A DNA stretch of 40,952 bases, from assembly GCA_027577415.1 (NCBI GenBank), contig JANBQS010000070.1, forward strand, positions 1 through 40,952, in the 5' to 3' direction. The notes beneath the pieces are model-generated. The model saw only the letters and a list, made by a program, of their open reading frames with translations, was not told the DNA's origin and searched no databases. Positions 17,977-25,005 of this stretch are shown one piece after another. Each line of letters begins with the position of its first letter. Within the stretch, counting starts at the first letter, position 1. The DNA is from Coemansia sp. RSA 922. Taxonomy: Eukaryota; Kickxellomycota; Kickxellomycetes; Kickxellales; Kickxellaceae. A program made the position numbers and the translations under genes.

Positions 17977-18354
17977 TTATGTATTATCTTGTTTAAAAGT
18001 GTGAATATACGCCTTCCTCGTCCAAGAATTGTTAAAATTACCGATAGCATTCTCTAATGCAATGCACAAATCCTTGTCAAGTTTGGTTGGATACCACGTA
18101 ATCCATATCTTTGGGCTACCATCACTAGCAATCATTGGCTTATCCGCGCTACCATCTGGCTGAGCCTCATAAAAACAACTCAATTTTGTTGCAAAGTTGG
18201 TCATCAATGAAGTGTAAACCATGTCTATAAGCTCGTGGTCAGGGCCAATTATCATCATTTGTCCAAAGTTTTTGTTAGCCTTGTCGCCCTTATTATTTTC
18301 CTCGATATACTCCACGAGGTTTTCGTTATTAATTATGTAAATTGGTTGGCCCAT
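17977..18354 (-). CDS. Unknown 125-residue protein
   Basis: ATG 18354 lies 86 bp downstream of a minus-strand TATAAAA (18440-18434). The product is soluble and of normal complexity (GQPIYIINNENLVEYIEE, FGQMMIIGPDHELIDMVY, PKIWITWYPTKLDKDLCIAL). There is no signal peptide or membrane helix. I do not recognise a domain. The alternation of short hydrophobic strands and polar loops suggests a small alpha/beta protein. It is similar in size and promoter layout to the 17058 gene, but I see no convincing alignment between them. A group of inverted repeats lies 270-450 bp upstream and may regulate it. Confidence 0.6.
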   Translation of the reverse strand: MGQPIYIINNENLVEYIEENNKGDKANKNFGQMMIIGPDHELIDMVYTSLMTNFATKLSCFYEAQPDGSADKPMIASDGSPKIWITWYPTKLDKDLCIALENAIGNFNNSWTRKAYIHTFKQDNT

Positions 18355-18433
18355 TTAGTGAGTGTCAAAAAAAATGTTTTTGTTAGAGAGAGGTGATATT
18401 TGGAGGAAAGTGGAAATGGACACGTCTCAGCCA

Positions 18434-18440
18434 TTTTATA
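18434..18440 (-). promoter_or_regulatory. TATA box of the 18354 gene
   Basis: TATAAAA on the minus strand, 86 bp before the start codon. Confidence 0.55.
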
Positions 18441-18622
18441 CTGCTTTTTAGGGAGGGAGGGTGATCGAACAAAAAAAATCCTATGCTTTTTGAGAGCGTG
18501 CCGCGTGAGTTCTTTTGACAAGCCTCGACCACAATGTCATGAGGGCGTTGCTGATTGGAAACAAAAAGACTGTCTCAATCCCTGTCAGCGTGCTTGACTG
18601 TGGGGCTCATGTGTACGGTGCT

Positions 18623-18637
18623 AAATCAGCCTGATTT
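18623..18637. promoter_or_regulatory. Inverted repeat AAATCAG-C-CTGATTT
   Basis: A perfect 7-1-7 inverted repeat with TCA/TGA half-sites, about 270 bp upstream of the 18354 start codon. It belongs with the sites at 18701-18740 and 18789-18805. Confidence 0.5.
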
Positions 18638-18700
18638 CGCACAGGGCATGGAATTTCTAAAAAGCACTAAAAGGCAGGGTGTTGTCTAAAGGAGCTTCAC

Positions 18701-18740
18701 AGTCAAGCTGATTTCTTTCAATGGGCTTGTCAGCTGAACA
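18701..18740. promoter_or_regulatory. TCAAGCTGA and TCAGCTGA elements
   Basis: AGTCAAGCTGATTT at 18701-18714 and GTCAGCTGAAC at about 18730-18740 carry the same TCA/TGA half-sites as the flanking perfect inverted repeats, with spacers of three and two bases. Confidence 0.4.
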
Positions 18741-18788
18741 TCTTTTTCAATAGCTGACGGCATGATTGCAAGCTCTCAAAAGAACCAT

Positions 18789-18805
18789 TAAGTCAAGCTG
18801 ACTTA
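18789..18805. promoter_or_regulatory. Inverted repeat TAAGTCA-AGC-TGACTTA
   Basis: A perfect 7-3-7 inverted repeat. The half-site TGACTTA resembles bZIP (AP-1/Gcn4-like TGACTNA) half-sites, but no known factor is assigned. Confidence 0.5.
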
Positions 18806-18961
18806 TAGCCTGAATCGATGGTAGCAAGGCTTGTGAAACATTTGTGTCTGTATTTCTTTTTTACATGTACTCCAATCAAATCAAGGCAGAGTACGCGGCT
18901 CTGAATCACAAATGTATTTTTTTGAGGTGCTAGATCTTGCCCTGAATCTACGGAAAAAGTA

Positions 18962-20419
18962 CTAGCACATGGTGACTTCCGAGAATGCTCGAGCACCACT
19001 CCATCCATAGACACGGAAGGTTTGAAGTCCCATCGACTGGTCGACGCGATCACTACGCAGCATTACAACATAAAGGTATTTACAAGTCACTCCACGAGGC
19101 AGAACCTGCATCTGCTTGTATCGATCCTCATACGCAAGCCAAAAGTAAGCAATAGGCGTGGGGTCGGGTAAATGATCTGGATGGCTCTTGATCTCCCGAG
19201 CCAACTGTTCGTATTGCGCAAAAGTAAAGTCATCGTATTTGCTCAGCTCTTCCAAGCTGCATCGGCGGTTAGAAGCAAACACCATGAGCTCGGTGCACCG
19301 CGGTTGAGATCTAGGGGCCTGCACAAAAATACGCTCTACAACGCAGTGACGGTCTGGCTCAAAGCACAGTTCGACATGGACGTTAGAGTGACTGGCCGTA
19401 GTATAAAAGTCGGGGCTGGTACGCAGGATGTTACGCGGATGAGAGCCGCTGCGAGTGAAGTCGTCGTTTGTGCTAAGAAAGTTCAGACGCAACTCGGCAA
19501 TCGACGAGTGCTTGGAGTATAAGCGAGATCGCTCGAGGTCGGTTCCAGGAAGCGTGTGGTCCTTGACTCCTCGGTATGTCTCTTGCAAGTCGCCCAGTGC
19601 GCTGTTAGGAGCTGGCTGCTGGTAGATATAGGGGCTCCAGGCGTGGTCGGTGTTCCATGGCTGACGCACCATCACGCTGCTATGTACACCCCTTGTAGGC
19701 GACGACTGGAGTCGTGCAGCCCGCGGTGGACGCTCCTCATCAAGCAGATGGAGCGGAGTTTGGCCGGCGAAATTAAGCGTCCGCCAGTCTTGATAGCTGG
19801 AAGGCTCCTCCTCCTCATCCCAACCCTGCATCAGAGCTTCGCCTGCATCGCTCTCAATAACGTCGTCAATGTCATCATACGACATATGTTCAAAATCCAC
19901 AATGGGTCCCTCGATAACGGGCGGCTCAAACTCCTGAGCCTCCGGTTGTTCATCGTTGTCGCTTCTGCGTCGTAGCCAAGCAGGGCCCGCTGTCGATATA
20001 AGCTGAGACAGGTGGATGCGCTGGGTGGCAAGCAAATCTGTGAGAGACGAGGACATGTCCTCGCGTCCTCTGGACATTCTCATTACGCGTCTACGCGACC
20101 GCGGTGGCGATGATGAGGGGAATATCTCGCTATCTGGAACAAAGTGCCAGCCTTCAGGCGGTGTCGGCGCGTTGGCTGAGGTGCGCTGTGCGTTAATGCG
20201 GGTGCCTAGGCGTGCTGGCCGTGCGTAGCGGCGTAGGTTCTGAGCCTGGGCCTGTGCGTTGGTTGCGTGGTCGCCGGCCTCGCGCATCGTGGCTATAATG
20301 CGCTGCCATAGTCTGTCTACTTGAGCTTGGTCGCGGCTCAAGCTCTCGTCTAGAGGATGTTCTTCCTGCTGCGCAGCATCGCTTGCCTCACGGCCGTTAC
20401 GCCAGTTGTAACCGCTCAT
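18962..20419 (-). CDS. Conserved-looking protein with possible beta-sandwich C-terminal domain
   Basis: The 485-residue product starts at ATG 20419 (MSGYNWRNGREASD). Residues 1-310 are polar and likely disordered, with a helical stretch at residues 30-65 (RDQAQVDRLWQRIIATM), an Arg-rich patch (SRRRVMRMSRGRED) and acidic patches (DYDDIDDVIESDAGEAL-like, EEEEPSSYQDW). Residues 335-480 are compact: NVHVELCFEPDRHCVVERIF, CTELMVFASN, YFWLAYEDRYKQMQVLP, CKYLYVVMLRSD and LQTFRVYGWSG. The order of strands and the final FRVYGW resemble galactose-binding-like or DOC-type beta-sandwiches, but this is a weak fold-level guess. It is divergent from the Era gene, with 278 bp between starts. I do not know the function. 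A role as an adaptor in a ubiquitin-ligase-type complex is possible only by analogy with DOC domains. Confidence 0.7.
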   Translation of the reverse strand: MSGYNWRNGREASDAAQQEEHPLDESLSRDQAQVDRLWQRIIATMREAGDHATNAQAQAQNLRRYARPARLGTRINAQRTSANAPTPPEGWHFVPDSEIFPSSSPPRSRRRVMRMSRGREDMSSSLTDLLATQRIHLSQLISTAGPAWLRRRSDNDEQPEAQEFEPPVIEGPIVDFEHMSYDDIDDVIESDAGEALMQGWDEEEEPSSYQDWRTLNFAGQTPLHLLDEERPPRAARLQSSPTRGVHSSVMVRQPWNTDHAWSPYIYQQPAPNSALGDLQETYRGVKDHTLPGTDLERSRLYSKHSSIAELRLNFLSTNDDFTRSGSHPRNILRTSPDFYTTASHSNVHVELCFEPDRHCVVERIFVQAPRSQPRCTELMVFASNRRCSLEELSKYDDFTFAQYEQLAREIKSHPDHLPDPTPIAYFWLAYEDRYKQMQVLPRGVTCKYLYVVMLRSDRVDQSMGLQTFRVYGWSGARAFSEVTMC

Positions 20420-20697
20420 TATTGTATTCGCGCAGAAAAATAAATATATATAAGAAAATAAGGAGAAAAAAGAAAGAAAAAAAAAAAGAGCAATTCGAAG
20501 AGGCTAGAAAGCCAAGAAAGAGGAGAACAAAATCAGCTATTCCCCCACTTGACCAACCAGAAAAAAAAATCACTGATCCAGCAGACGAGCAAGTTTTCCT
20601 TTCTTATTCGAAAATTTTTAGTAAATTATTTTTTTTTATCTTTTGCAGCCACCAAAAAAAAAAAAATCCGCTTAGAAATACGCGTGCCACTCTTGTC
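20420..20697. promoter_or_regulatory. Divergent promoter, unknown protein / Era GTPase
   Basis: 278 bp with A-rich runs on the Era side. The Era frame is open without an in-frame ATG across this A-rich leader. TTTATCTTTTGCAG near 20634-20647 resembles an intron acceptor, so a 5' UTR intron is possible. Confidence 0.4.
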
Positions 20698-22068
20698 ATG
20701 GCGCATATACACTCCGTTGGTACGGTCATGAACGGCGCACGGCGTGCAGCCCAGTGTCAGCTAGGGCGAGTGCACCTCCACACCAGCCCCACGTCTCGTG
20801 CGTTGCTTGGCAAGATGCGGCAGGCGCTGACTGAGGCACGACCAGCTACGCGCGCCACAAAGACACCGCAGACACCCCAAACATCGAACATCAACGACCT
20901 CAAACCAAAAGTATTACCAGCGGCAACGAGAGAGGCGGATCGCCCTCCAGCGCGGGCAGCAGGCAGTCAGCGGACATCAGGCAGTCAGCGTAAAACACTG
21001 CAAAAGGTGCCTGAGGGCATGGTGGTCGAAGACCACCAGCCAGCAGGGCCTGAGGTATGGATGCCAAAGGTATTCGGGACGATAGAACAGCCCGTGGACG
21101 CTGAGATGGCAAAGTTTGTGGTGATCGGAGCGGCCAACTCTGGAAAATCGACGCTGGTCAACCGGCTCACTGGCGCGCAAGTGTCAGTGGTGTCGGAAAG
21201 ACCGCAGACTACGCGGACGCGCATCATGGCTGCAGCCACCGTCGGCTCTAAACAGCTGGTGTTCCTTGATACGCCGGGAATTGTCAGCCGCAATGCTCTG
21301 CGCCGTGTCTCGCGTACTGTGGTCACCTCGCCTTGGCTTACTCTGGGCGAAGCTGATTTCGCCATACTCTTGCTGGACGCCTACAAGCTGACTCAGAAAT
21401 CAGACGCCGTTGAGCGGTATCTATTCGCTCAGCTGGAGAAGAATTCGACTATCCCCGCAATATTTGTCGTTAACAAAATTGACCTGGTCCAGGACCAAGA
21501 AAAATTGGCAGAGAAAATCAAAGAGTATATGGCCAAATACCCGTTTATCGTCAATGGCCCCTTGTTTATATCGGCTCTGGGCAACACGAACGTCGACGAG
21601 CTAAAGGCCCTTTTGCTGTCAAAGACCAAGCCTGGCGACTGGGTTGTACCGGCCCACGCGTCTAGCGATATGTCGGATATGCTGCGTGTCGAGGAGCTTA
21701 TTCGCGTACAATGGTTTACTCAACTCACAGGATATTTGCCCTATGTCGTGCGTCAGCGCAATGTCGGCTGGGAGGAGGTCTCGGTGCCGCAGCCACCGAT
21801 GACTATATACACTGATGCTACGAGCGATGATGGCAATACCGCTGTGCTCCAGTCGCATGTCGAAACAAGAAGCACCAAGGAATTGATCATCAAGCAGGAG
21901 CTGATCGTCACATCGGCTGGCGAGGCCAAGATCTTGCTTGGCAAGTCGGGATCCAAGATCAAAGATATCGGTCGTGATGCCGCAAACAACATCGCCAAGG
22001 CTCTGGGTATCCCGACCCGTCTACATCTCCAAGTACTCGTCGAGCCAGACTCTCGCAGTAGAAAGTGA
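20698..22068 (+). CDS. Mitochondrial Era-like GTPase
   Basis: The 456-residue product assists maturation of the small mitochondrial ribosomal subunit by binding its rRNA, the known role of Era/ERAL1. Residues 1-50 form a basic presequence and 50-125 a Thr/Pro/Arg-rich linker. The G domain has P-loop GAANSGKST (144-152), switch I TTRTRI (171-176), DTPG (191-194), NKID (259-262) and SALG (292-295). The C-terminal KH domain carries KILLGKSGSKIKDIG (411-425), with GxxG at 415-418. These are all the parts expected of Era, and the length fits with the extra leader. ATG 20698 was chosen because upstream sequence is A-rich low complexity and the presequence starts here. A short insertion around residues 365-395 lies between the G and KH domains. 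Confidence 0.92.
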   Translation: MAHIHSVGTVMNGARRAAQCQLGRVHLHTSPTSRALLGKMRQALTEARPATRATKTPQTPQTSNINDLKPKVLPAATREADRPPARAAGSQRTSGSQRKTLQKVPEGMVVEDHQPAGPEVWMPKVFGTIEQPVDAEMAKFVVIGAANSGKSTLVNRLTGAQVSVVSERPQTTRTRIMAAATVGSKQLVFLDTPGIVSRNALRRVSRTVVTSPWLTLGEADFAILLLDAYKLTQKSDAVERYLFAQLEKNSTIPAIFVVNKIDLVQDQEKLAEKIKEYMAKYPFIVNGPLFISALGNTNVDELKALLLSKTKPGDWVVPAHASSDMSDMLRVEELIRVQWFTQLTGYLPYVVRQRNVGWEEVSVPQPPMTIYTDATSDDGNTAVLQSHVETRSTKELIIKQELIVTSAGEAKILLGKSGSKIKDIGRDAANNIAKALGIPTRLHLQVLVEPDSRSRK

Positions 22069-22212
22069 ATGAAATAAGGTCCATAATAGCCTAATTCCAT
22101 ATCCATAGGCCTCTGTGTGTATAACTTTTTATTTTTATTTTATTTTTTTGCCTTGAACTTTGATCTCTTTCCGCACTTTCGGCTAATTTGAGTACAAATA
22201 TTTAAAGCTTAC

Positions 22213-22476
22213 ATGTCGTTTCGCAAGGGACTCGTAGCCGTCACGGGCATCATGGGTGTAGCTGTGCTGCTTCGGTATACGATTGTGCCGGATGAGGACA
22301 AGATGATCCGGAGTCTGAGTCCAGAGTTGCGTGCCGAGTATGAGCGCAACAAGGATAAGAGACGCGAGCAGCATGATGCCATCATGGCTCAGATCATCGA
22401 GAACTCTAAATCTGACAAGCCAATTTGGGATGTATCGTCACCACAGACAAAGCGCGCTGCTGATGAAAGCAAATGA
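22213..22476 (+). CDS. CBP4: Cbp4-like complex III assembly factor
   Basis: The 87-residue product has one membrane segment (LVAVTGIMGVAVLLRYTIVP, residues 7-26). The hallmark SLSPELRAEYERNKDKRREQ follows, and it ends near DKPIWDV. Cbp4 is an inner-membrane protein that, with Cbp3-Cbp6, stabilises newly made cytochrome b during assembly of the bc1 complex. Spacing between the membrane helix, SPELR and PIW matches the family. It lies 145 bp downstream of the Era gene on the same strand, after a T-rich stretch. The animal counterpart is UQCC3. No intron is seen. Confidence 0.82.
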   Translation: MSFRKGLVAVTGIMGVAVLLRYTIVPDEDKMIRSLSPELRAEYERNKDKRREQHDAIMAQIIENSKSDKPIWDVSSPQTKRAADESK

Positions 22477-22881
22477 GGCCTGATCCGCTGTGATTCGATG
22501 CAAATTTTTTTTTTTCCCCTCCACCGCCTTTTTTTTTTTTTTAGCGCGTCACGCTTAATTTTTTTCTTACACTTGGAGAAAGCAAAGTGGCTGGTTTTGT
22601 GTGTGTGGGAAGCCGAAGATCCACCACCCGGGCCGAAGTTTTGATTTTTTTCTTTGCCAAAACAAAAAAAAAAAATTCGTTCTTTGTTCCTCTTTTATAT
22701 TTCATTTTTTATTATTATTAAAACGGTCTTTATAAGTCGTAAGTATAACTTGCAATCTTGAGCGCAGCATATTCACGGCACGTCTTGTAAAACAAAAAAA
22801 TAAAGCTTGTAGCTAAATTGAAATGCAATCTACTACGTTATTTTTTCTTTGTAGAAGTGACTATTGAAGTAAAAGAAAAAA
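22477..22881. other. T/A-rich intergenic region upstream of NAP1
   Basis: It contains several long T and A runs (22505-22545, 22660-22675) and ends in a pyrimidine-rich stretch before the NAP1 ATG. TTTATAAG near 22729 is a possible TATA. I see no gene. Confidence 0.45.
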
Positions 22882-24099
22882 ATGTCGGGCAACAAGGGTG
22901 TTAATATCAAGAGCGACGGCGAAAAGGCCACTGAGGCGCCCACGCCACAGAACACGCCAATTTTCACTGCTCCCATTGCTGCCGCAGCCGCGGCAGCTGC
23001 TGGCGTTGAGGAGGACGCGCTACGTACGGCGGCGCAGAACCCGGCGCTTTTGAACATGCTCCAGGGCCGTTTGGGATCACTAATTGGCGCGTCGTCTGGA
23101 TACGTCGAGTCGCTGCCCAAGGTTGTGCGCGAGCGCATCGATGTGCTCAAGTACTTGCAGCAGCAGCACACGGATATTGACCAGCAGTTGCATCTGGAGA
23201 TCTACGAGCTGGAGAAGAAATACAACAAGCTGTATTCCCCGCTGTATGAGCGTCGTACGACTATTGTGCAGGGCACTGAGGAGCCGACTGACGTTGAGAA
23301 GGAGGAGGGAGCCAAGATCGCAGCGGCGGAGGCTGAGGAGGATAAGGCCAAGGCCAGTGGCATCAAGGACGAGGAGGAGGAGGAGACGCCTGCTGTGGGC
23401 ATCCCCGAGTTCTGGCTCACTGCGTTGCGCAACCACCCGCAGCTCGGCGAGCTCATCACTGAGCGCGACGAGGAGGCTATCAAGCACCTGCGCGACCTGC
23501 GGCTGTCGTACTTGGAGGACAAGCCTGGGTTCAAGCTCGAGTTTGTGTTTGGCGAGAACGAGTTCTTTAGCAACTCGGAGCTCACCAAGACGTACTTTTA
23601 CGAGCAGTCTGAGGTCACTGGCGAGCTTGAGTTTGGCAGCGCGCAGGGTACCGAGATCGCGTGGAAGCCCGAGAACGACCTTAGCGTCACGGTGGAGACC
23701 AAGAAGCAGCGCCACAAGACCACTAACCGCACGCGTGTCGTCAAGAAGACTGTCCCTGCCGAGACCTTCTTCTCGTTCTTCTCTACTGTCGATGAGCCTG
23801 ATTCGGATGACGACACGGAGGAGGCTGATGAGACCCGCGACCGTATTGAGCTTGACTATGAGCTTGCCGAGGAGATCAAGGAGAAGATCATCCCTAACGC
23901 TGTCGACTGGTTCACGGGCAAGGCTCTCGAGTACGAGGGTCTAGAGGAGGAGGACTATGAAGACGAGTTCATGGACGACTACTATGATGACGAGGACGAT
24001 GATGATGAAGATGACGATGAGGACGACGATGACGAGGATGATGCTCTTCCTCGCTCTGCCAAGGACGCTGCTGAGCCTCCTCAGTGCAAGAACCAGTAA
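22882..24099 (+). CDS. NAP1: Nucleosome assembly protein NAP1
   Basis: The 405-residue histone H2A-H2B chaperone has a disordered N-terminus with an Ala run (APIAAAAAAAAGVEED). A long dimerisation helix follows (residues 75-120, KYLQQQHTDIDQQLHLEIYE). The NAP fold starts with GIPEFWLTALRNHPQL and continues through KLEFVFGENEFFSN and TKTYFYE. KKTVPAETFFSFFS and DYELAEEIKEKIIPNAVDWF are family signatures. The tail is a long Asp/Glu run (residues 360-390). The protein ends in CKNQ, a CaaX-like box in the position of the CKQQ of vertebrate NAP1L1, so farnesylation is possible. No intron is seen. Codon use is strongly biased, as expected for an abundant protein. Confidence 0.95.
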   Translation: MSGNKGVNIKSDGEKATEAPTPQNTPIFTAPIAAAAAAAAGVEEDALRTAAQNPALLNMLQGRLGSLIGASSGYVESLPKVVRERIDVLKYLQQQHTDIDQQLHLEIYELEKKYNKLYSPLYERRTTIVQGTEEPTDVEKEEGAKIAAAEAEEDKAKASGIKDEEEEETPAVGIPEFWLTALRNHPQLGELITERDEEAIKHLRDLRLSYLEDKPGFKLEFVFGENEFFSNSELTKTYFYEQSEVTGELEFGSAQGTEIAWKPENDLSVTVETKKQRHKTTNRTRVVKKTVPAETFFSFFSTVDEPDSDDDTEEADETRDRIELDYELAEEIKEKIIPNAVDWFTGKALEYEGLEEEDYEDEFMDDYYDDEDDDDEDDDEDDDDEDDALPRSAKDAAEPPQCKNQ

Positions 24100-24287
24100 A
24101 CTTTCTCTCTTACAAGCCTCTCTCTCCTTCTCTCTAACCACTATTACTCAGATATATCTGAGATATACTATTTTTTTAAAAAAGCTCTTTTTTTTCGATT
24201 TTAATACTAAGAGATAGCACTGGATTCCATTTTATCTGCGAAAACTCTGGCTAGTTCTTATTATCCTCCAAATGTTTCTGGCCTTGT

Positions 24288-24479
24288 CTACTGCACTAGC
24301 ATATCGCCGTAACGCTCCAAAAAGAAAACAGCACCGGCAAAGGCGCTTACGCCGTAGAGAACACCAATGTTTGCGCCGAGCTTTTGTGGGTTGAAAACTT
24401 CCTCGCTGAAAAAGCGCGTAATAGCCCAAGAGCCGTCGTTATTATCGGCGTGGCTGCCAGCACCAATGAACTTGTCCAT
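24288..24479 (-). CDS. Tom6-like small mitochondrial outer-membrane protein
   Basis: The 63-residue frame has a polar N-terminus and one C-terminal membrane segment (IGVLYGVSAFAGAVFFLERY), ending GDMLVQ. Size, tail-anchored layout and the end (compare DMLAP or GDLLVP of Tom6) fit Tom6, which stabilises the TOM import channel. Sequence conservation in Tom6 is low, so another small tail-anchored protein remains possible. It is divergent from the BRE1-like gene and convergent with NAP1. Confidence 0.6.
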   Translation of the reverse strand: MDKFIGAGSHADNNDGSWAITRFFSEEVFNPQKLGANIGVLYGVSAFAGAVFFLERYGDMLVQ

Positions 24480-25005
24480 ATGCTTGAATTACAAAATAAA
24501 AAATAAGAAACTGTTGGCAAAATTGAGGAAATTGGAGGAGAAAAAGTTGGTTGTAAAAGTAGAACGGTTCTTTAGGGCCGAGATCACGAGATTGCAGTAA
24601 TCGCTATGGCGATTGGTTGGGATGGCGACGGAAGAGAGCGTTTGCCTTACGCGCAAAAATGGGGGGTTGCAAGTTTTTTTTTTTCTTTCTCTTTTGTTGT
24701 TTTAAAATTGTTGTTGCTGTTGACGGATGTGCAGAATTTGCTCTACTTTATATTTCCTTTTTATAATAGTTTATTAAGTCCAAAGCACTATTATTGCTTT
24801 ATTTATATTTTTGGTAGAGTTGCTTAACTACCACACTTTTAGTTGCTTGACGCGTCCCTCCTTCATTTCTTTTTTTCTCTCTTCAAATTCGACCTGGGCT
24901 GTGGTTTGTGGCCTGGCCTAGGTACGTTGACAGTCCTTTTATTATTATTTTGTATTTTGAGAGCAGTTGAGGGGGGAAAAAGAAAATTTGAAAGTGTCGG
25001 AACTA
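24480..25005. promoter_or_regulatory. Divergent promoter region, Tom6-like / BRE1-like
   Basis: 526 bp with no supportable gene. It contains long T runs near 24674-24690. TTTATATTTCC near 24746 and TTTATAATAG near 24759 are TATA-like. Confidence 0.4.

Noticed and set aside
20383..20697. N-terminal extension of the Era frame
   Set aside because: The extension is Lys-rich read-through of an A-rich leader overlapping the divergent gene's start. ATG 20698 begins a normal presequence.
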